Below are positions 7,715 through 16,692 of a stretch of DNA of 64,000 bases, in pieces. The notes under the pieces were generated by a model that was not told the origin of the DNA, did no database searches, and worked only from the letters and a program-made list of their open reading frames with translations. The stretch lies in NCBI RefSeq assembly GCF_014297445.1, contig NZ_JACORU010000004.1:62001-126000 (forward strand), read 5' to 3'. A program made the translations under genes and the position numbers. Within the stretch, counting starts at the first letter, position 1, and the number at the start of each line of letters is the position of its first letter. This DNA comes from Ramlibacter albus (lineage in GTDB: Bacteria; Pseudomonadota; Gammaproteobacteria; Burkholderiales; Burkholderiaceae_C).

Positions 7715-9283
7715 ATGAAAAAACTATTCACACTGCTGGCAACGGCGCTGGCACTTCACGCTTACGCGTTGACTCCGCAGGAAGCGGCGGCCATCGCCAT
7801 CGGCGAGTCGGACGCCCGCATCGAGGCGATGAACAAGGCGATGGCCAACGCCGACGACAAGACGGCCGCTTTCCTGCAAGCGCTTGCCGACGACGCGGTG
7901 AAAATCGCCGGCGGCAAGGCCTTAATCGTCAAGGACGGCAAGGGCTACGACCCCTCTACGGGCGCCGAGACCGCACTGCCCGCCGACGCCGAGGACGTGG
8001 TCAACAACAACCGCATGCGCGGCGAGATCGACAGCGCGCTCGCCGCCCTCAAGCTGTTCTCGAAGGACGAGAAACTGCGTTCTGCGGCCATCACCGAGCT
8101 GCAGAAGGAGCCGGACGAGTCCAAGCTGGCACTGATCGAGAAGGCGTACGCCGCCGAAACCAACGCCTCCATCAAGCAGCAGCTGGGTTTGGTCCGTGCC
8201 GCGGCGTTGCTTTCCAGCAGCGACCGGGCCAAGCGGCTCGCGGCCGCGCAACTGCTCGCCGACAGCCGCAGCCCGGCGACCAAGACGCTGCTGCTCGGGC
8301 GCATCAAGGAAGAAACCGACCCCGAAGTGAAGTCGGTGCTCGAAGGCTCGCTCAAGCAGGTGGAAGCCTCGCTGGCCTGGGCCGACCGCGCCGGCGCGAT
8401 CTTCTCCGGCATCAGCCTCGGCTCGATCCTGCTGCTGGTGGCGCTCGGCCTGGCCATCACCTACGGCCTGATGGGCGTGATCAACATGGCGCACGGCGAG
8501 CTGATGATGATCGGCGCGTACGCGACCTATGTGGTGCAGGGCCTGTTCCGCAAGTACGCGCCGGGTGCGTTCGACTGGTACCTCATCGCCGCCGTGCCCG
8601 TTGCGTTCGCAGCGTCCGCATTCGTCGGCGCCATCCTCGAACGCGGCGTCATCCGCTTCCTCTACGGCCGCCCGCTCGAAACGCTGCTGGCCACCTGGGG
8701 CATCTCGCTCGCGCTGATGCAGCTGGTGCGCAGCATCTTCGGCGCGCAGAACGTCGGCGTGGAAAACCCCAGCTGGATGAGCGGCGGCGTCGTTGTGACG
8801 GGTGACCTGCAGCTGCCCTGGAACCGGATCTTCATCATCGCCTTCGCGGCCCTCGTGCTCGCCGGCATGGCCTTCCTGATCGCCCGCACGCGCCTGGGCC
8901 TGTTCGTGCGCGGTGTCACGCAGAACAGGCCGATCGCCTCGTGCATGGGCGTGAACACGGCGCGCGTCGACACCTATGCCTTCGCGCTCGGCTCCGGCAT
9001 CGCGGGCCTGGCAGGCTGCGCGCTCAGCCAGATCGGCAACGTGGGCCCCGACCTCGGGCAGGCCTACATCGTCGACTCGTTCATGGTGGTGGTGCTGGGC
9101 GGCGTCGGCCAGCTCGCGGGCACCGTCTACGCCGCGCTGGGCCTGGGCATCCTGAACAAGTTCATCGAAGGCTGGGCCGGCGCGGTGCTCGCCAAGATCG
9201 GCGTGCTGGTGCTGATCATCGTCTTCATCCAGAAGCGCCCGCAGGGCCTGTTCGCGGTCAAGGGCCGCAGCGCCGAGGCGTGA
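7715..9283 (+). CDS. urtB: Urea ABC transporter permease UrtB
   Basis: This 522-residue protein has a signal-like N-terminus (MKKLFTLLATALALHAYA), then a periplasmic helical domain of about 200 residues typical of UrtB. The LivH-type permease domain starts near residue 225 (GISLGSILLLVALGLAITYG). The conserved INMAHGELMMIGAYATY and the ending FIQKRPQGLFAVKGR are family marks. With UrtC it forms the urea channel across the inner membrane. Its TGA stop overlaps the urtC ATG by one base (TGATG). Confidence 0.96.
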   Translation: MKKLFTLLATALALHAYALTPQEAAAIAIGESDARIEAMNKAMANADDKTAAFLQALADDAVKIAGGKALIVKDGKGYDPSTGAETALPADAEDVVNNNRMRGEIDSALAALKLFSKDEKLRSAAITELQKEPDESKLALIEKAYAAETNASIKQQLGLVRAAALLSSSDRAKRLAAAQLLADSRSPATKTLLLGRIKEETDPEVKSVLEGSLKQVEASLAWADRAGAIFSGISLGSILLLVALGLAITYGLMGVINMAHGELMMIGAYATYVVQGLFRKYAPGAFDWYLIAAVPVAFAASAFVGAILERGVIRFLYGRPLETLLATWGISLALMQLVRSIFGAQNVGVENPSWMSGGVVVTGDLQLPWNRIFIIAFAALVLAGMAFLIARTRLGLFVRGVTQNRPIASCMGVNTARVDTYAFALGSGIAGLAGCALSQIGNVGPDLGQAYIVDSFMVVVLGGVGQLAGTVYAALGLGILNKFIEGWAGAVLAKIGVLVLIIVFIQKRPQGLFAVKGRSAEA

Positions 9284-10404
9284 TGCAGCGCGACCTCCCA
9301 CCCACCGTCGGCGTCGTGCTGCCGGCGCCGAGGCCGCTGCTGTCGAAGTCCGGCTGGACCGGTTTCCTCGTCGCGCTGGTCCTCGTGTGCGCCGTCGCGC
9401 CCGTGCTGAACCTCGTCGTGCCCGAAGGCAGCGTGTTCCACATGAGCGACTACGCCGTGGCGCTGGTCGGCAAGATCATGTGCTACGCCATCTGCGCGCT
9501 GGCGATGGACCTGATCTGGGGCTACACCGGCATCCTGTCGCTCGGCCACGGCCTGTTCTTCGCGCTGGGCGGCTACGCGATGGGCATGTACCTGATGCGG
9601 CAGATCGGCCGCGAGGGCCACTACAAGAGCGACCTTCCCGACTTCATGGTTTTCCTGGACTGGAAGGCCTTGCCGTGGCACTGGACCTTCTCCGACAGCT
9701 TCCTCGCCACCGCGCTCTTCATCGTCGCCGTGCCCGGCGTGGTGGCCTTCGTCTTCGGCTACTTCGCCTTCCGCTCGCGCATCAAGGGCGTGTACTTCTC
9801 GATCATCACGCAGGCCATGACGTATGCCGCGATGCTGCTGTTCTTCCGCAACGAAACCGGCTTCGGGGGCAACAACGGCTTCACCGATTTCAAGCGCATC
9901 GTGGGCTTCACCATCGCCACGCCGTCCACCCGCATGGCGCTGTTCGTGATCACCGGGCTCACGCTGCTCGGGTTCTTCCTGATGGCCCGTTGGCTGGTGG
10001 GCAGCAAGTTCGGCCGCGTGCTGCAGGCCATTCGCGACGCGGAATCGCGCGTGATGTTCTCCGGCTACAACCCCATCGGCTACAAGCTCGCGATCTGGAC
10101 GCTTTCCGCCGTCATGTGCGGCGTGGCCGGCGCGCTGTACGTGCCGCAGGTGGGCATCATCAACCCCAGCGAGATGAGCCCCGCCAACTCCATCGAGATC
10201 GCCATCTGGGCGGCTGTCGGTGGAAGGGCCACGCTCGTCGGTCCCATCCTCGGAGCGTTCATAGTTAACGGTGCGAAGAGCTGGCTGACTGTCACCGCGC
10301 CGGAATTCTGGTTATATTTCCTGGGCGCACTGTTCATTGCGGTCACGCTGTTCCTGCCGAACGGCGTGGTCGGGCTGGCCAGGCAGGTCTGGAGGAAGAA
10401 ATGA
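9283..10404 (+). CDS. urtC: Urea ABC transporter permease UrtC
   Basis: This 373-residue LivM-type inner-membrane protein partners UrtB in urea import. Characteristic sequence includes DLIWGYTGILSLGHGLFFAL, FRSRIKGVYFSIITQ, ETGFGGNNGFT and AAVGGRATLVGPILGAF. Several hydrophobic helices cover the chain. Its start overlaps the urtB stop and its own stop overlaps the urtD start by four bases (ATGA), so the operon is tightly coupled. Confidence 0.96.
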   Translation: MQRDLPPTVGVVLPAPRPLLSKSGWTGFLVALVLVCAVAPVLNLVVPEGSVFHMSDYAVALVGKIMCYAICALAMDLIWGYTGILSLGHGLFFALGGYAMGMYLMRQIGREGHYKSDLPDFMVFLDWKALPWHWTFSDSFLATALFIVAVPGVVAFVFGYFAFRSRIKGVYFSIITQAMTYAAMLLFFRNETGFGGNNGFTDFKRIVGFTIATPSTRMALFVITGLTLLGFFLMARWLVGSKFGRVLQAIRDAESRVMFSGYNPIGYKLAIWTLSAVMCGVAGALYVPQVGIINPSEMSPANSIEIAIWAAVGGRATLVGPILGAFIVNGAKSWLTVTAPEFWLYFLGALFIAVTLFLPNGVVGLARQVWRKK

Positions 10405-11282
10405 CTCCAGATTTGATGGAGGAGGGGGCGCGACGTGCCGCGGCGCATGAAGGTGCTGCAGCGGCCCCCGGCAAAACCGAATCTGGTGGTCGCGCCGCCG
10501 GATTCGCCCACGTGCTCGCCAACGAGCACGAGGTGGACATCTCCCATGGCCGCATCCTCTACCTGCAGGATGTCCACGTCAGCTTCGACGGCTTCAAGGC
10601 CATCAACAACCTCTCCCTCGACATCGCCCCGGGCGAGCTGCGCTGCATCATCGGCCCCAACGGCGCGGGCAAGACGACGATGATGGACATCATCACCGGC
10701 AAGACACGGCCCGACAGCGGCAGCGTCTTCTTCGGCTCCACCATCGACCTGCTTCGCTACAAGGAGGCCGAGATCGCCCAGATGGGCATCGGCCGCAAGT
10801 TCCAGAAGCCCACGGTGTTCGAGCAGCTCTCGGTGTTCGAGAACCTGGAGCTCGCCCTGAAGACCGACAAGGGCGTGAAGGCCTCCATGTTCTTCCGCCT
10901 CGACTCGGGCGAGGGCGACCGGCTCGCCGAAGTGCTGCAGACCATCCACCTCGGCGACCACGTCGACCGCATGGCCGGCAACCTCAGCCATGGGCAGAAG
11001 CAGTGGCTGGAGATCGGCATGCTGCTGATGCAGGACCCCAAGCTGCTGCTGCTCGACGAGCCGGTGGCGGGGATGACGGACGAGGAGACGGCGCGCACGG
11101 CCGAGCTGTTCCTCTCGCTCAAGGGCAAGCACTCGCTGATGGTGGTGGAGCACGACATGAGCTTCATCAAGACGATCTCCGAGAAGGTCACCGTGCTGCA
11201 CGAAGGCTCGGTGCTGGCCGAGGGCACGCTGGAGCAGGTGCAGTCGGACGAGCGAGTGATCGAGGTTTACCTGGGGCGCTGA
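10401..11282 (+). CDS. urtD: Urea ABC transporter ATP-binding protein UrtD
   Basis: This 293-residue LivG-type ATPase has Walker A GPNGAGKTT, signature LSHGQKQWLEIGMLL, Walker B LLLLDEPVAGM and the switch His in VVEHDMSF. An N-terminal extension of about 48 residues, rich in Ala and Gly, precedes the domain. With UrtE it powers the transporter on the cytoplasmic face. The start overlaps the urtC stop by four bases. Confidence 0.95.
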   Translation: MTPDLMEEGARRAAAHEGAAAAPGKTESGGRAAGFAHVLANEHEVDISHGRILYLQDVHVSFDGFKAINNLSLDIAPGELRCIIGPNGAGKTTMMDIITGKTRPDSGSVFFGSTIDLLRYKEAEIAQMGIGRKFQKPTVFEQLSVFENLELALKTDKGVKASMFFRLDSGEGDRLAEVLQTIHLGDHVDRMAGNLSHGQKQWLEIGMLLMQDPKLLLLDEPVAGMTDEETARTAELFLSLKGKHSLMVVEHDMSFIKTISEKVTVLHEGSVLAEGTLEQVQSDERVIEVYLGR

Positions 11283-11287
11283 CGGGC

Positions 11288-11980
11288 ATGCTGAACATCA
11301 AGGGCGTCAACCAGTACTACGGCGGCTCGCACATCCTGCGCGATGTCAACCTCACGGCCGAGCCGGGCAAGGTCACGGTCATCCTCGGGCGCAACGGTGT
11401 GGGCAAGACCACGCTGCTGAAGTCGCTGATGGGGCTGGTGCCGATCAAGACCGGCAGCATCGAGTTCGACGGCAAGCCCATCCACAACGCCACGCCGTAC
11501 CAGCGGGCCCGCGCCGGCATCGGCTTCGTGCCGCAGGGCCGCGAGATCTTTGCGCGCCTCACGGTGGAAGAGAACCTGCGCATGGGGCTGGCGTACAAGA
11601 GCGCCGGCACGGCGATCCCGCCGCATCTCTACGAGCTGTTCCCCGTGCTCAAGCAGATGCTCGGCCGCCGCGGCGGCGACCTCTCGGGCGGGCAGCAGCA
11701 GCAGCTCGCGATCGCGCGTGCGCTCGCAGCCTCGCCGAAACTGCTGGTGCTGGACGAGCCGACCGAGGGCATCCAGCCGTCGATCATCAAGGACATCGGC
11801 CGGGTCATCCGCATGCTCGCGGACAAGGGCGACATGGGCATCCTGCTGGTCGAGCAGTACTACGACTTCGCGCAGGAGCTGGCCGATCAGTACCTGGTGA
11901 TGGAGCGCGGGGAAGTCATCGCACGCGGGGCGGGCAAGGACATGGAAGCCAACGGCGTGCGACAGCTCGTCGCGATCTGA
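11288..11980 (+). CDS. urtE: Urea ABC transporter ATP-binding protein UrtE
   Basis: This 230-residue LivF-type ATPase has Walker A GRNGVGKTTLLK, signature DLSGGQQQQLAIARAL, Walker B LLVLDEPTEGIQPS and LVEQYYDFAQ near the end. The start five bases after urtD keeps it in the operon. In many relatives urease genes follow urtE directly; here they do not, and the next genes are small hypotheticals. Confidence 0.95.
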   Translation: MLNIKGVNQYYGGSHILRDVNLTAEPGKVTVILGRNGVGKTTLLKSLMGLVPIKTGSIEFDGKPIHNATPYQRARAGIGFVPQGREIFARLTVEENLRMGLAYKSAGTAIPPHLYELFPVLKQMLGRRGGDLSGGQQQQLAIARALAASPKLLVLDEPTEGIQPSIIKDIGRVIRMLADKGDMGILLVEQYYDFAQELADQYLVMERGEVIARGAGKDMEANGVRQLVAI

Positions 11981-12077
11981 GCGCGGCTGTCCTACCGGCT
12001 TTGCATCCCGTGCCCGGCACTTGGCGCGGGGTGCCGCGGCCAAGATGAACCTTGAGAACCAACTCAAGGAGATTCAA

Positions 12078-12152
12078 ATGCCTCTCATCCTCTGGCTGCT
12101 GGGTGTCCCGCTCACGATCGTGCTGCTGCTGATGCTGTTCCACGTCATTTGA
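12078..12152 (+). CDS. 24-residue single-span membrane peptide
   Basis: The ATG at 12078 has AAGGAG at 12066-12071 and opens a 24-codon frame, MPLILWLLGVPLTIVLLLML plus four more residues, ending TGA at 12152. Almost the whole peptide is one hydrophobic helix. The strong ribosome-binding site and clean start-stop argue that it is translated. Similar tiny hydrophobic proteins are often stress-induced, but I cannot name a family. It overlaps the 3' end of the next reverse-strand gene by eight bases. Confidence 0.55.
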   Translation: MPLILWLLGVPLTIVLLLMLFHVI

Positions 12153-12354
12153 GCGGATCCCCATCCGGCACACCCTTGGCCCGCTCCTGCTGGTCGAGGT
12201 TGCGCCCCGACAGGTCCCCCCGGTCGCCGGCCTCGAACTCGTCGCCGCCGTTGGGGGGACCTTCTTCCTTCTTGCCCTGGTTCTGGTAAGGCTGGCGGCC
12301 CTTGCCGTCGTCCCAGCTGACTTCGTTGCGGTAGCCGTGGTCTGCCCTGGTCAT
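12145..12354 (-). CDS. Small hydrophilic hypothetical protein
   Basis: This 69-residue protein is strongly hydrophilic, with many Gly, Asp, Lys and Gln residues (NEVSWDDGKGRQPYQNQGK) and no signal peptide or membrane segment; it is probably disordered. The ATG at 12354 is preceded by GGGAGAG, which favours it over the upstream in-frame ATG at 12378. It follows a terminator hairpin, so it likely has its own promoter. I do not recognise a family. Confidence 0.6.
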   Translation of the reverse strand: MTRADHGYRNEVSWDDGKGRQPYQNQGKKEEGPPNGGDEFEAGDRGDLSGRNLDQQERAKGVPDGDPLK

Positions 12355-12363
12355 GGTCTCTCC

Positions 12364-12405
12364 CTGGAAAAGCAACACGCCACGAGCCTCACCGGCCGTG
12401 GCGTG
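12364..12405 (-). terminator. Rho-independent terminator of the cysteine-containing exported protein
   Basis: CACGCCACG and CGTGGCGTG form a 9-bp perfect stem with a 12-base loop. In the reverse-strand direction it is followed by TTGCTTTT. It lies 24 bp beyond the stop of the gene at 12429-12902. Confidence 0.6.
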
Positions 12406-12428
12406 CGGTTGTGTAGGACGCGGTCGCG

Positions 12429-12902
12429 TTACTGCGGCAGCAGCACCACCGGGTCCTGCGTGCGCGGCTCGACGGTCACTTCGTGCGCGCCCGCGGGCAG
12501 CGTCACCGTCTCGACTTCACGAACGAGGCCACCGCCGGCGACGGAGCCGTCGATGCTGCCGTAGCCCATCATGCGTGCCTGGCAGGAAGCGCGGTCTTCG
12601 CCCTGCAGCGCGTCGCAGCGGGCCATCGTGTTCTTCGCGTAGTCCTCCAGCTGGCCGCGGCGCTTGTCGCCCTGGGCGTTGCGCGCTTCCTTCAGGCAGT
12701 CGGCCTGGGATTGCTGCGTCTTGCCGGAGAGGCAGGCCTGCACTTCGTGCGAGTAGCTGCCCGAGTTGTCGATGATCGAGGTGCCGGGGTGCGTCGTGTC
12801 CGCGCCGATCGCCACCTGGGCGGTCGCGGCGCCGAGCGCGAGCAGCGCGATCGCACTGAAGGAGATCAGGCTCTTGCGCGAGCGAGCGTCCGTGGTCTTC
12901 AT
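12429..12902 (-). CDS. Exported hypothetical protein with four cysteines
   Basis: This 157-residue protein begins with a Sec signal peptide (basic MKTTDARSRK, then SLISFSAIALLALGAATA). The mature part has four Cys in the segments VQACLSG, ADCLKEA, ARCDALQ and ASCQARM, spaced as if to make two disulfides in a helical domain. The C-terminus (LPAGAHEVTVEPR) is strand-like. A periplasmic location is likely; function is not recognised. Confidence 0.75.
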   Translation of the reverse strand: MKTTDARSRKSLISFSAIALLALGAATAQVAIGADTTHPGTSIIDNSGSYSHEVQACLSGKTQQSQADCLKEARNAQGDKRRGQLEDYAKNTMARCDALQGEDRASCQARMMGYGSIDGSVAGGGLVREVETVTLPAGAHEVTVEPRTQDPVVLLPQ

Positions 12903-13057
12903 GTTCGTGGCTCCTGGGATTCGATTGGAATGCCTGAAGTCTGGACGGCTGCGCGGCCGTTGGCTGCCGGAGCGCTGGCCGGCTTCGGGGCGGTTCCTTC
13001 CCGGTGCGGCCGTAGGAGCGAACTGTCAGGGAAACCGCCTACGCGCGGCGGCGTGAA

Positions 13058-13888
13058 CTAAATCACCCAACCGCGGGGTTCGTTGGGTGGCAGGTTCCAC
13101 AGCAACGGACGCCACGCACGCCGCACTTGCTTGAGAAGGCCCAGCGCGGGCTCGACGAGTGGCGCGAGCACCCGAACCACAATCACGTTGGCGTTCGGCG
13201 CCGTCGCGCCTGCGGTCGTTGCAAGCTCGTGCGAGTCGATGACACTGCGGGCGGCTTCGAGGGCCTCGTCGCGCCGCGCGCGGGCCATCGGCGCGCCACA
13301 TGCGAAGAACAACGTGGCCATGCAGCGCCGGCCTGCAAGCCCCAGCGGGCCATCCATCAAGCGCGCGTCGTCGGCCGCGATGCGCCCGCGCTCGAGCCAG
13401 GTGCCGCGCAGCTCCAGGTGCTGCCGCACTTCGCCGCGCAGGAATGGCTGGTCCGCCTGCGGCAAGCCGAAGGCCGCGATGTCCCAGCCCATCACCTCCG
13501 CGCCGGTTTCGAGGTCCAGCTCCACGCGGTTCTCCGCGCGGCAACCGCTGTAATAGAGCGCTTCGAGCGGCAGCCACTCGAACCGCGAGCCTTCGGCGGC
13601 CGAGATGCGCGTGGACTGCACGGCGGCCTCGCCTTCGCTGCGGTAGAAGCGCGAAGCGCCGGGCGTGGTCACGAGGCCACGCGCACCTTGCGCAACACGG
13701 ATACCGATGTCGAGCGAATCGCCCCCGACGAGCCCGCCCGGCGGGTGCACGAGCACGTTGTGGCACACCGCATCGCCTTCCGGCCACAGGCTTTGCAGGA
13801 TGCGCAGCGGCCCATCGTGCGAGAACCGCGCGACGCTGCGGCCGCCTTCGTGCGAGTAGTCGAGCGCGAGGCGCGCGTGCCAGGCCAT
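13058..13888 (-). CDS. ureD: Urease accessory protein UreD
   Basis: This 276-residue protein matches UreD/UreH: N-terminal ARLALDYSHEGGRSVARFSHDGPLRI-type start (quoted in part: RSVARFSHDGPLRIL), LVHPPGGLVGGDSL, TTPGASRFYRS, and a central LPLEALYYSGC. UreD binds the urease apoprotein with UreF and UreG to load nickel. The start overlaps the stop of an ABC permease by one base, coupling it to that importer. No ureA, B, C, E, F or G gene follows; the next downstream gene is unrelated. It is therefore an orphan in this window. Confidence 0.92.
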   Translation of the reverse strand: MAWHARLALDYSHEGGRSVARFSHDGPLRILQSLWPEGDAVCHNVLVHPPGGLVGGDSLDIGIRVAQGARGLVTTPGASRFYRSEGEAAVQSTRISAAEGSRFEWLPLEALYYSGCRAENRVELDLETGAEVMGWDIAAFGLPQADQPFLRGEVRQHLELRGTWLERGRIAADDARLMDGPLGLAGRRCMATLFFACGAPMARARRDEALEAARSVIDSHELATTAGATAPNANVIVVRVLAPLVEPALGLLKQVRRAWRPLLWNLPPNEPRGWVI

Positions 13889-14655
13889 CAGACCCCTTGC
13901 GAGCCTCGGTGGGCCCAGGCTGTGGTGTGCTTCTCCACGTAGCTGAAAAGCTCGTACATCGCCATCGCCATCACGCTGATCAGCACCAGCCCCGCGAACG
14001 CGAGCGGCATGCGCTGCTGGCTGCCGGCGGTCTGGATCAGGTTGCCGATGCCGGAGTCCCCAGCGGTCATCTCGGCCAGCACGGTGCCGACGAACGCCAG
14101 CGTGATCGCAACCTTGAGCGAGCCGTAGAAGTACGGCATGGAACGCGGCAGGCCCACCTTCACCAGCACGTCCCAGCGCTTGGCGCCGAGCACGCGCAGC
14201 ACGTCCTCCAGTTCCGGCTCCAGCGTCGCGAGGCCGGTGGCCACGTTCACCATGATCGGGAAGAAGGAAATCAGGAAGGCGGTGAGGATGCCCGGCCCGA
14301 TGCCGATGCCGAACCACACGACGAGGATCGGCACGATGGCCGCCTTGGGCACGGCGTTGAAGCCGACCATCAGAGGATAGACCGCCGAGTACGCGACTCG
14401 CGACGAGCCGATCAGGAACCCGAGCAGCACGCCCACCGCGATGGCAAGCCCGAAGCCCACCATCGTGACCCAGAAGGTGCTCCAGGCCGCGCGCATCAGC
14501 GGCCCGGTGTAGGCGGTGAACTCCTGCGCGATCTGCCACGGGCTGGGGAAGACGAAGTCCGGTACCTTGAACACCGTCACGCCCACCTGCCACAGAACCA
14601 GCACGGCCGCGAGCAACAGCCACGGCGCAAAGCGCTGCAAGGCCTTCGCGTTCAT
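13888..14655 (-). CDS. ABC transporter permease, SsuC/ThiX type
   Basis: This 255-residue inner-membrane protein has about six hydrophobic helices and the cytoplasmic EAA loop around LGAKRWDVLVKVGLPRSMPY. Other family segments are VPDFVFPSPWQI and FVGTVLAEMTAGDSGIGNL. It belongs to the nitrate/taurine/thiamine-precursor importer group. The start overlaps the ATPase stop by four bases and its stop overlaps ureD, so the set is one coupled operon. The substrate is not determined; location beside ureD hints at a nitrogen compound. Confidence 0.9.
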   Translation of the reverse strand: MNAKALQRFAPWLLLAAVLVLWQVGVTVFKVPDFVFPSPWQIAQEFTAYTGPLMRAAWSTFWVTMVGFGLAIAVGVLLGFLIGSSRVAYSAVYPLMVGFNAVPKAAIVPILVVWFGIGIGPGILTAFLISFFPIMVNVATGLATLEPELEDVLRVLGAKRWDVLVKVGLPRSMPYFYGSLKVAITLAFVGTVLAEMTAGDSGIGNLIQTAGSQQRMPLAFAGLVLISVMAMAMYELFSYVEKHTTAWAHRGSQGV

Positions 14656-15458
14656 GCCGAGGCCTCCGCCGGCTTGCGCCCCGCACCGATGTGCGCCCGC
14701 AGTTCATGCACGATGTCCGTGAAGTGCGGGGTGTACGTCTGCTCCAGGTCGCGCGGATGCGGCAGGTCGATCTCGCGCCGCACCACGAAGCGCCCCGGGC
14801 CCTTGCTCATCACATAGACGGTATCCGCGAGGAACACCGACTCGCGCAGGTCGTGCGTGACCAGGATGACGTTGAACCGCTGCTCGGTCCAAAGGTCGCG
14901 CAGGATGCACCACAGCTCCTCGCGCGTGAAAGCGTCCAGCGCGCCGAAGGGCTCGTCCAGCAGCAGCATCTTGGGCTCGTGCACCAGCGCGCGGCAGATG
15001 CTGGCGCGCTGCTGCATGCCGCCCGAGAGCTGCCACGGGAACTTGTCCTCGTAGCCGCCGAGGCCCACTTTCTCGAGGAGGCGGCGTGCGCGTTCCGCGT
15101 ACTCCGCCCGCTTCGCCTTGAAGTTGCTGCGGTAGGGCTCGACGATCTCCAGCGGCAGCAGCACGTTGTCCAGTGTCGTGCGCCACGGCAGCAGCGACGG
15201 TGCCTGGAAAGCCATGCCGGAGATCTTCAGCGGCCCGGTCACCGGCTGCCCGTCGATGAGGATGCGGCCTTTCGACGGCATCTTCAGCCCCGTGGCCAGC
15301 TTCATGAACGTCGACTTGCCGCAGCCCGAAGGCCCGACGATGGCGATGAACTCGCCCTCGTCGACCTTCAGGTCGATGGCCTCCACGGCGTACTGGCCGA
15401 AGGCCTCCAGCTCCTCGTTGTACGCGAGCCAGACATCCGAGAAGTCGATGAACGCCAC
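14652..15458 (-). CDS. ABC transporter ATP-binding protein, SsuB/TauB type
   Basis: This 268-residue ATPase shows Walker A GPSGCGKSTFMK, Q-loop MAFQAPSLLPW, signature QLSGGMQQRASICRAL, Walker B MLLLDEPFGALD and the switch region VTHDLRESVFLAD. The GTG start at 15458 overlaps the TAG stop of the binding-protein gene by one base; the longer in-frame extension would lie wholly inside that gene and was rejected. It energises import through the adjacent permease. Confidence 0.92.
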   Translation of the reverse strand: MAFIDFSDVWLAYNEELEAFGQYAVEAIDLKVDEGEFIAIVGPSGCGKSTFMKLATGLKMPSKGRILIDGQPVTGPLKISGMAFQAPSLLPWRTTLDNVLLPLEIVEPYRSNFKAKRAEYAERARRLLEKVGLGGYEDKFPWQLSGGMQQRASICRALVHEPKMLLLDEPFGALDAFTREELWCILRDLWTEQRFNVILVTHDLRESVFLADTVYVMSKGPGRFVVRREIDLPHPRDLEQTYTPHFTDIVHELRAHIGAGRKPAEASA

Positions 15459-16492
15459 TACTTCTTGGGGGCGGGAGGGAGGATGTTCAGGTCGGCCTTG
15501 GCGGGCAGCATCGAGCCGTTCCACACCGTTTCGGGGTTCACGCGCGTCTTGGTGTTGAACGCGTCCGAGACCTGCGACGCCATCAGCGAGAGGCGCCCCG
15601 GGTTGAGCGTGCCGAAGCCTTCGGCGCGCGCATCGGCGCTCGCAATGACGTCGTTGATCGCCATCCGGAAGCGGCGGCGCTCGAGGTCCACGTTGATGAT
15701 GCCGTCGCGCTGCTTCACGAACTCGATGGCGGCATCGGGGTTCGCCATCGCTTCCTTCGCGCCCTTGGAGAAGGCCGTGAGGAAGGCCTTCACCGCCGCC
15801 GGGTTCTCCTTCACCAGCTTGGGCGAGGCGATGATCACGTTGCCATACAGCTTCACGCCGTGCGAGGCATAGGGCAGCGTGACCACGTCGTCCAGCTTCA
15901 CGCCGCGTGCTTCGAGGTTCAGCAGCGAGGTGAAGGTGAATCCGGTGATCGCATCGACGTCGCCGCGGGCGAGCATCGTTTCGCGCAGCGGCGGGTCCAT
16001 CGACACCCAGGTCGCGCCTCCGATGGCGTTGGCCTTCTGGAAGATCGGGAACGCGCGGCGCCCCGCGTCGAACACCGGTGCGCCCAGCTTCTTTCCATTG
16101 AGGTCGCCCGGCGCCTTGATGCCGGACTTCTTCAGTGCCATCACGGCAGCCGGCGTGTTGTTGTAGACCACCATCACGGCCACCGGCTTGTTCGCCGCGT
16201 CGGGGTTGTTGGCGTGGAATTCCATCAGCGCAGCCAGGTCTGCGAAGCCCATGTCGTAGGAGCCCGAGGCCACGCGCTGCACCGCGGCACCGGAGCCCGT
16301 GCCCGCGTCCACCGTGACGTCGAGCTTGGCGTCCTTGAAATACCCCTTGGCGGCCGGCAGCAGGAAGAGCGCCGCGGGCCCTTCGAAACGCCAGTCGAGC
16401 TGGAACCGGATGGGTGTGTTCTGTGCCTGTGCAGTGCCTGCAACCAGGGCGGCGGCGAGGAGAGTTGCCTGGAGGAATGCGCGTTTCTTCAT
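15458..16492 (-). CDS. ABC transporter substrate-binding protein, NMT1/SsuA type
   Basis: This 344-residue protein has a signal peptide (MKKRAFLQATLLAAALVAG, cut after AQAQ). The mature start is NTPIRFQLDWRFEGPAAL, with DMGFADLAALMEF and PGDLNGKKLGAP, as in NMT1/THI5-like binding proteins. Start 16492 has AAGGAAG upstream. This family includes binders of pyrimidine precursors, aliphatic sulfonates and nitrate or cyanate; the ligand here is unknown. It heads the operon that ends in ureD. Confidence 0.9.
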   Translation of the reverse strand: MKKRAFLQATLLAAALVAGTAQAQNTPIRFQLDWRFEGPAALFLLPAAKGYFKDAKLDVTVDAGTGSGAAVQRVASGSYDMGFADLAALMEFHANNPDAANKPVAVMVVYNNTPAAVMALKKSGIKAPGDLNGKKLGAPVFDAGRRAFPIFQKANAIGGATWVSMDPPLRETMLARGDVDAITGFTFTSLLNLEARGVKLDDVVTLPYASHGVKLYGNVIIASPKLVKENPAAVKAFLTAFSKGAKEAMANPDAAIEFVKQRDGIINVDLERRRFRMAINDVIASADARAEGFGTLNPGRLSLMASQVSDAFNTKTRVNPETVWNGSMLPAKADLNILPPAPKK

Positions 16493-16692
16493 GAGCTTCC
16501 TTATGCAAGAAGGGTGCCGCGTACGGCCGAGCTTGCATTGTGCCGTGGCTGGGCTTGGTAGGCGTTTGTCTGACTTGCCCAAGGGGCCGGCCCGCACGGT
16601 AGCCCTTTACACGCGACTACGCCCCGGCCACCGGGGCCCAACCATAGTCAGGAGCATCAACAACAGCCGCGAGTCGGCATAAGGAGAGTGTT

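Noticed and set aside
13026-14707. Arg/Ala-rich alternative frames over ureD and the permease
   Set aside because: They show typical high-GC shadow composition and no domain; the ureD and permease frames have full family motifs.
15459-16538. Long N-terminal extension of the ABC ATPase
   Set aside because: It is entirely antisense-phase sequence of the binding-protein gene; the GTG at 15458 coupled to that gene's stop is the natural start.
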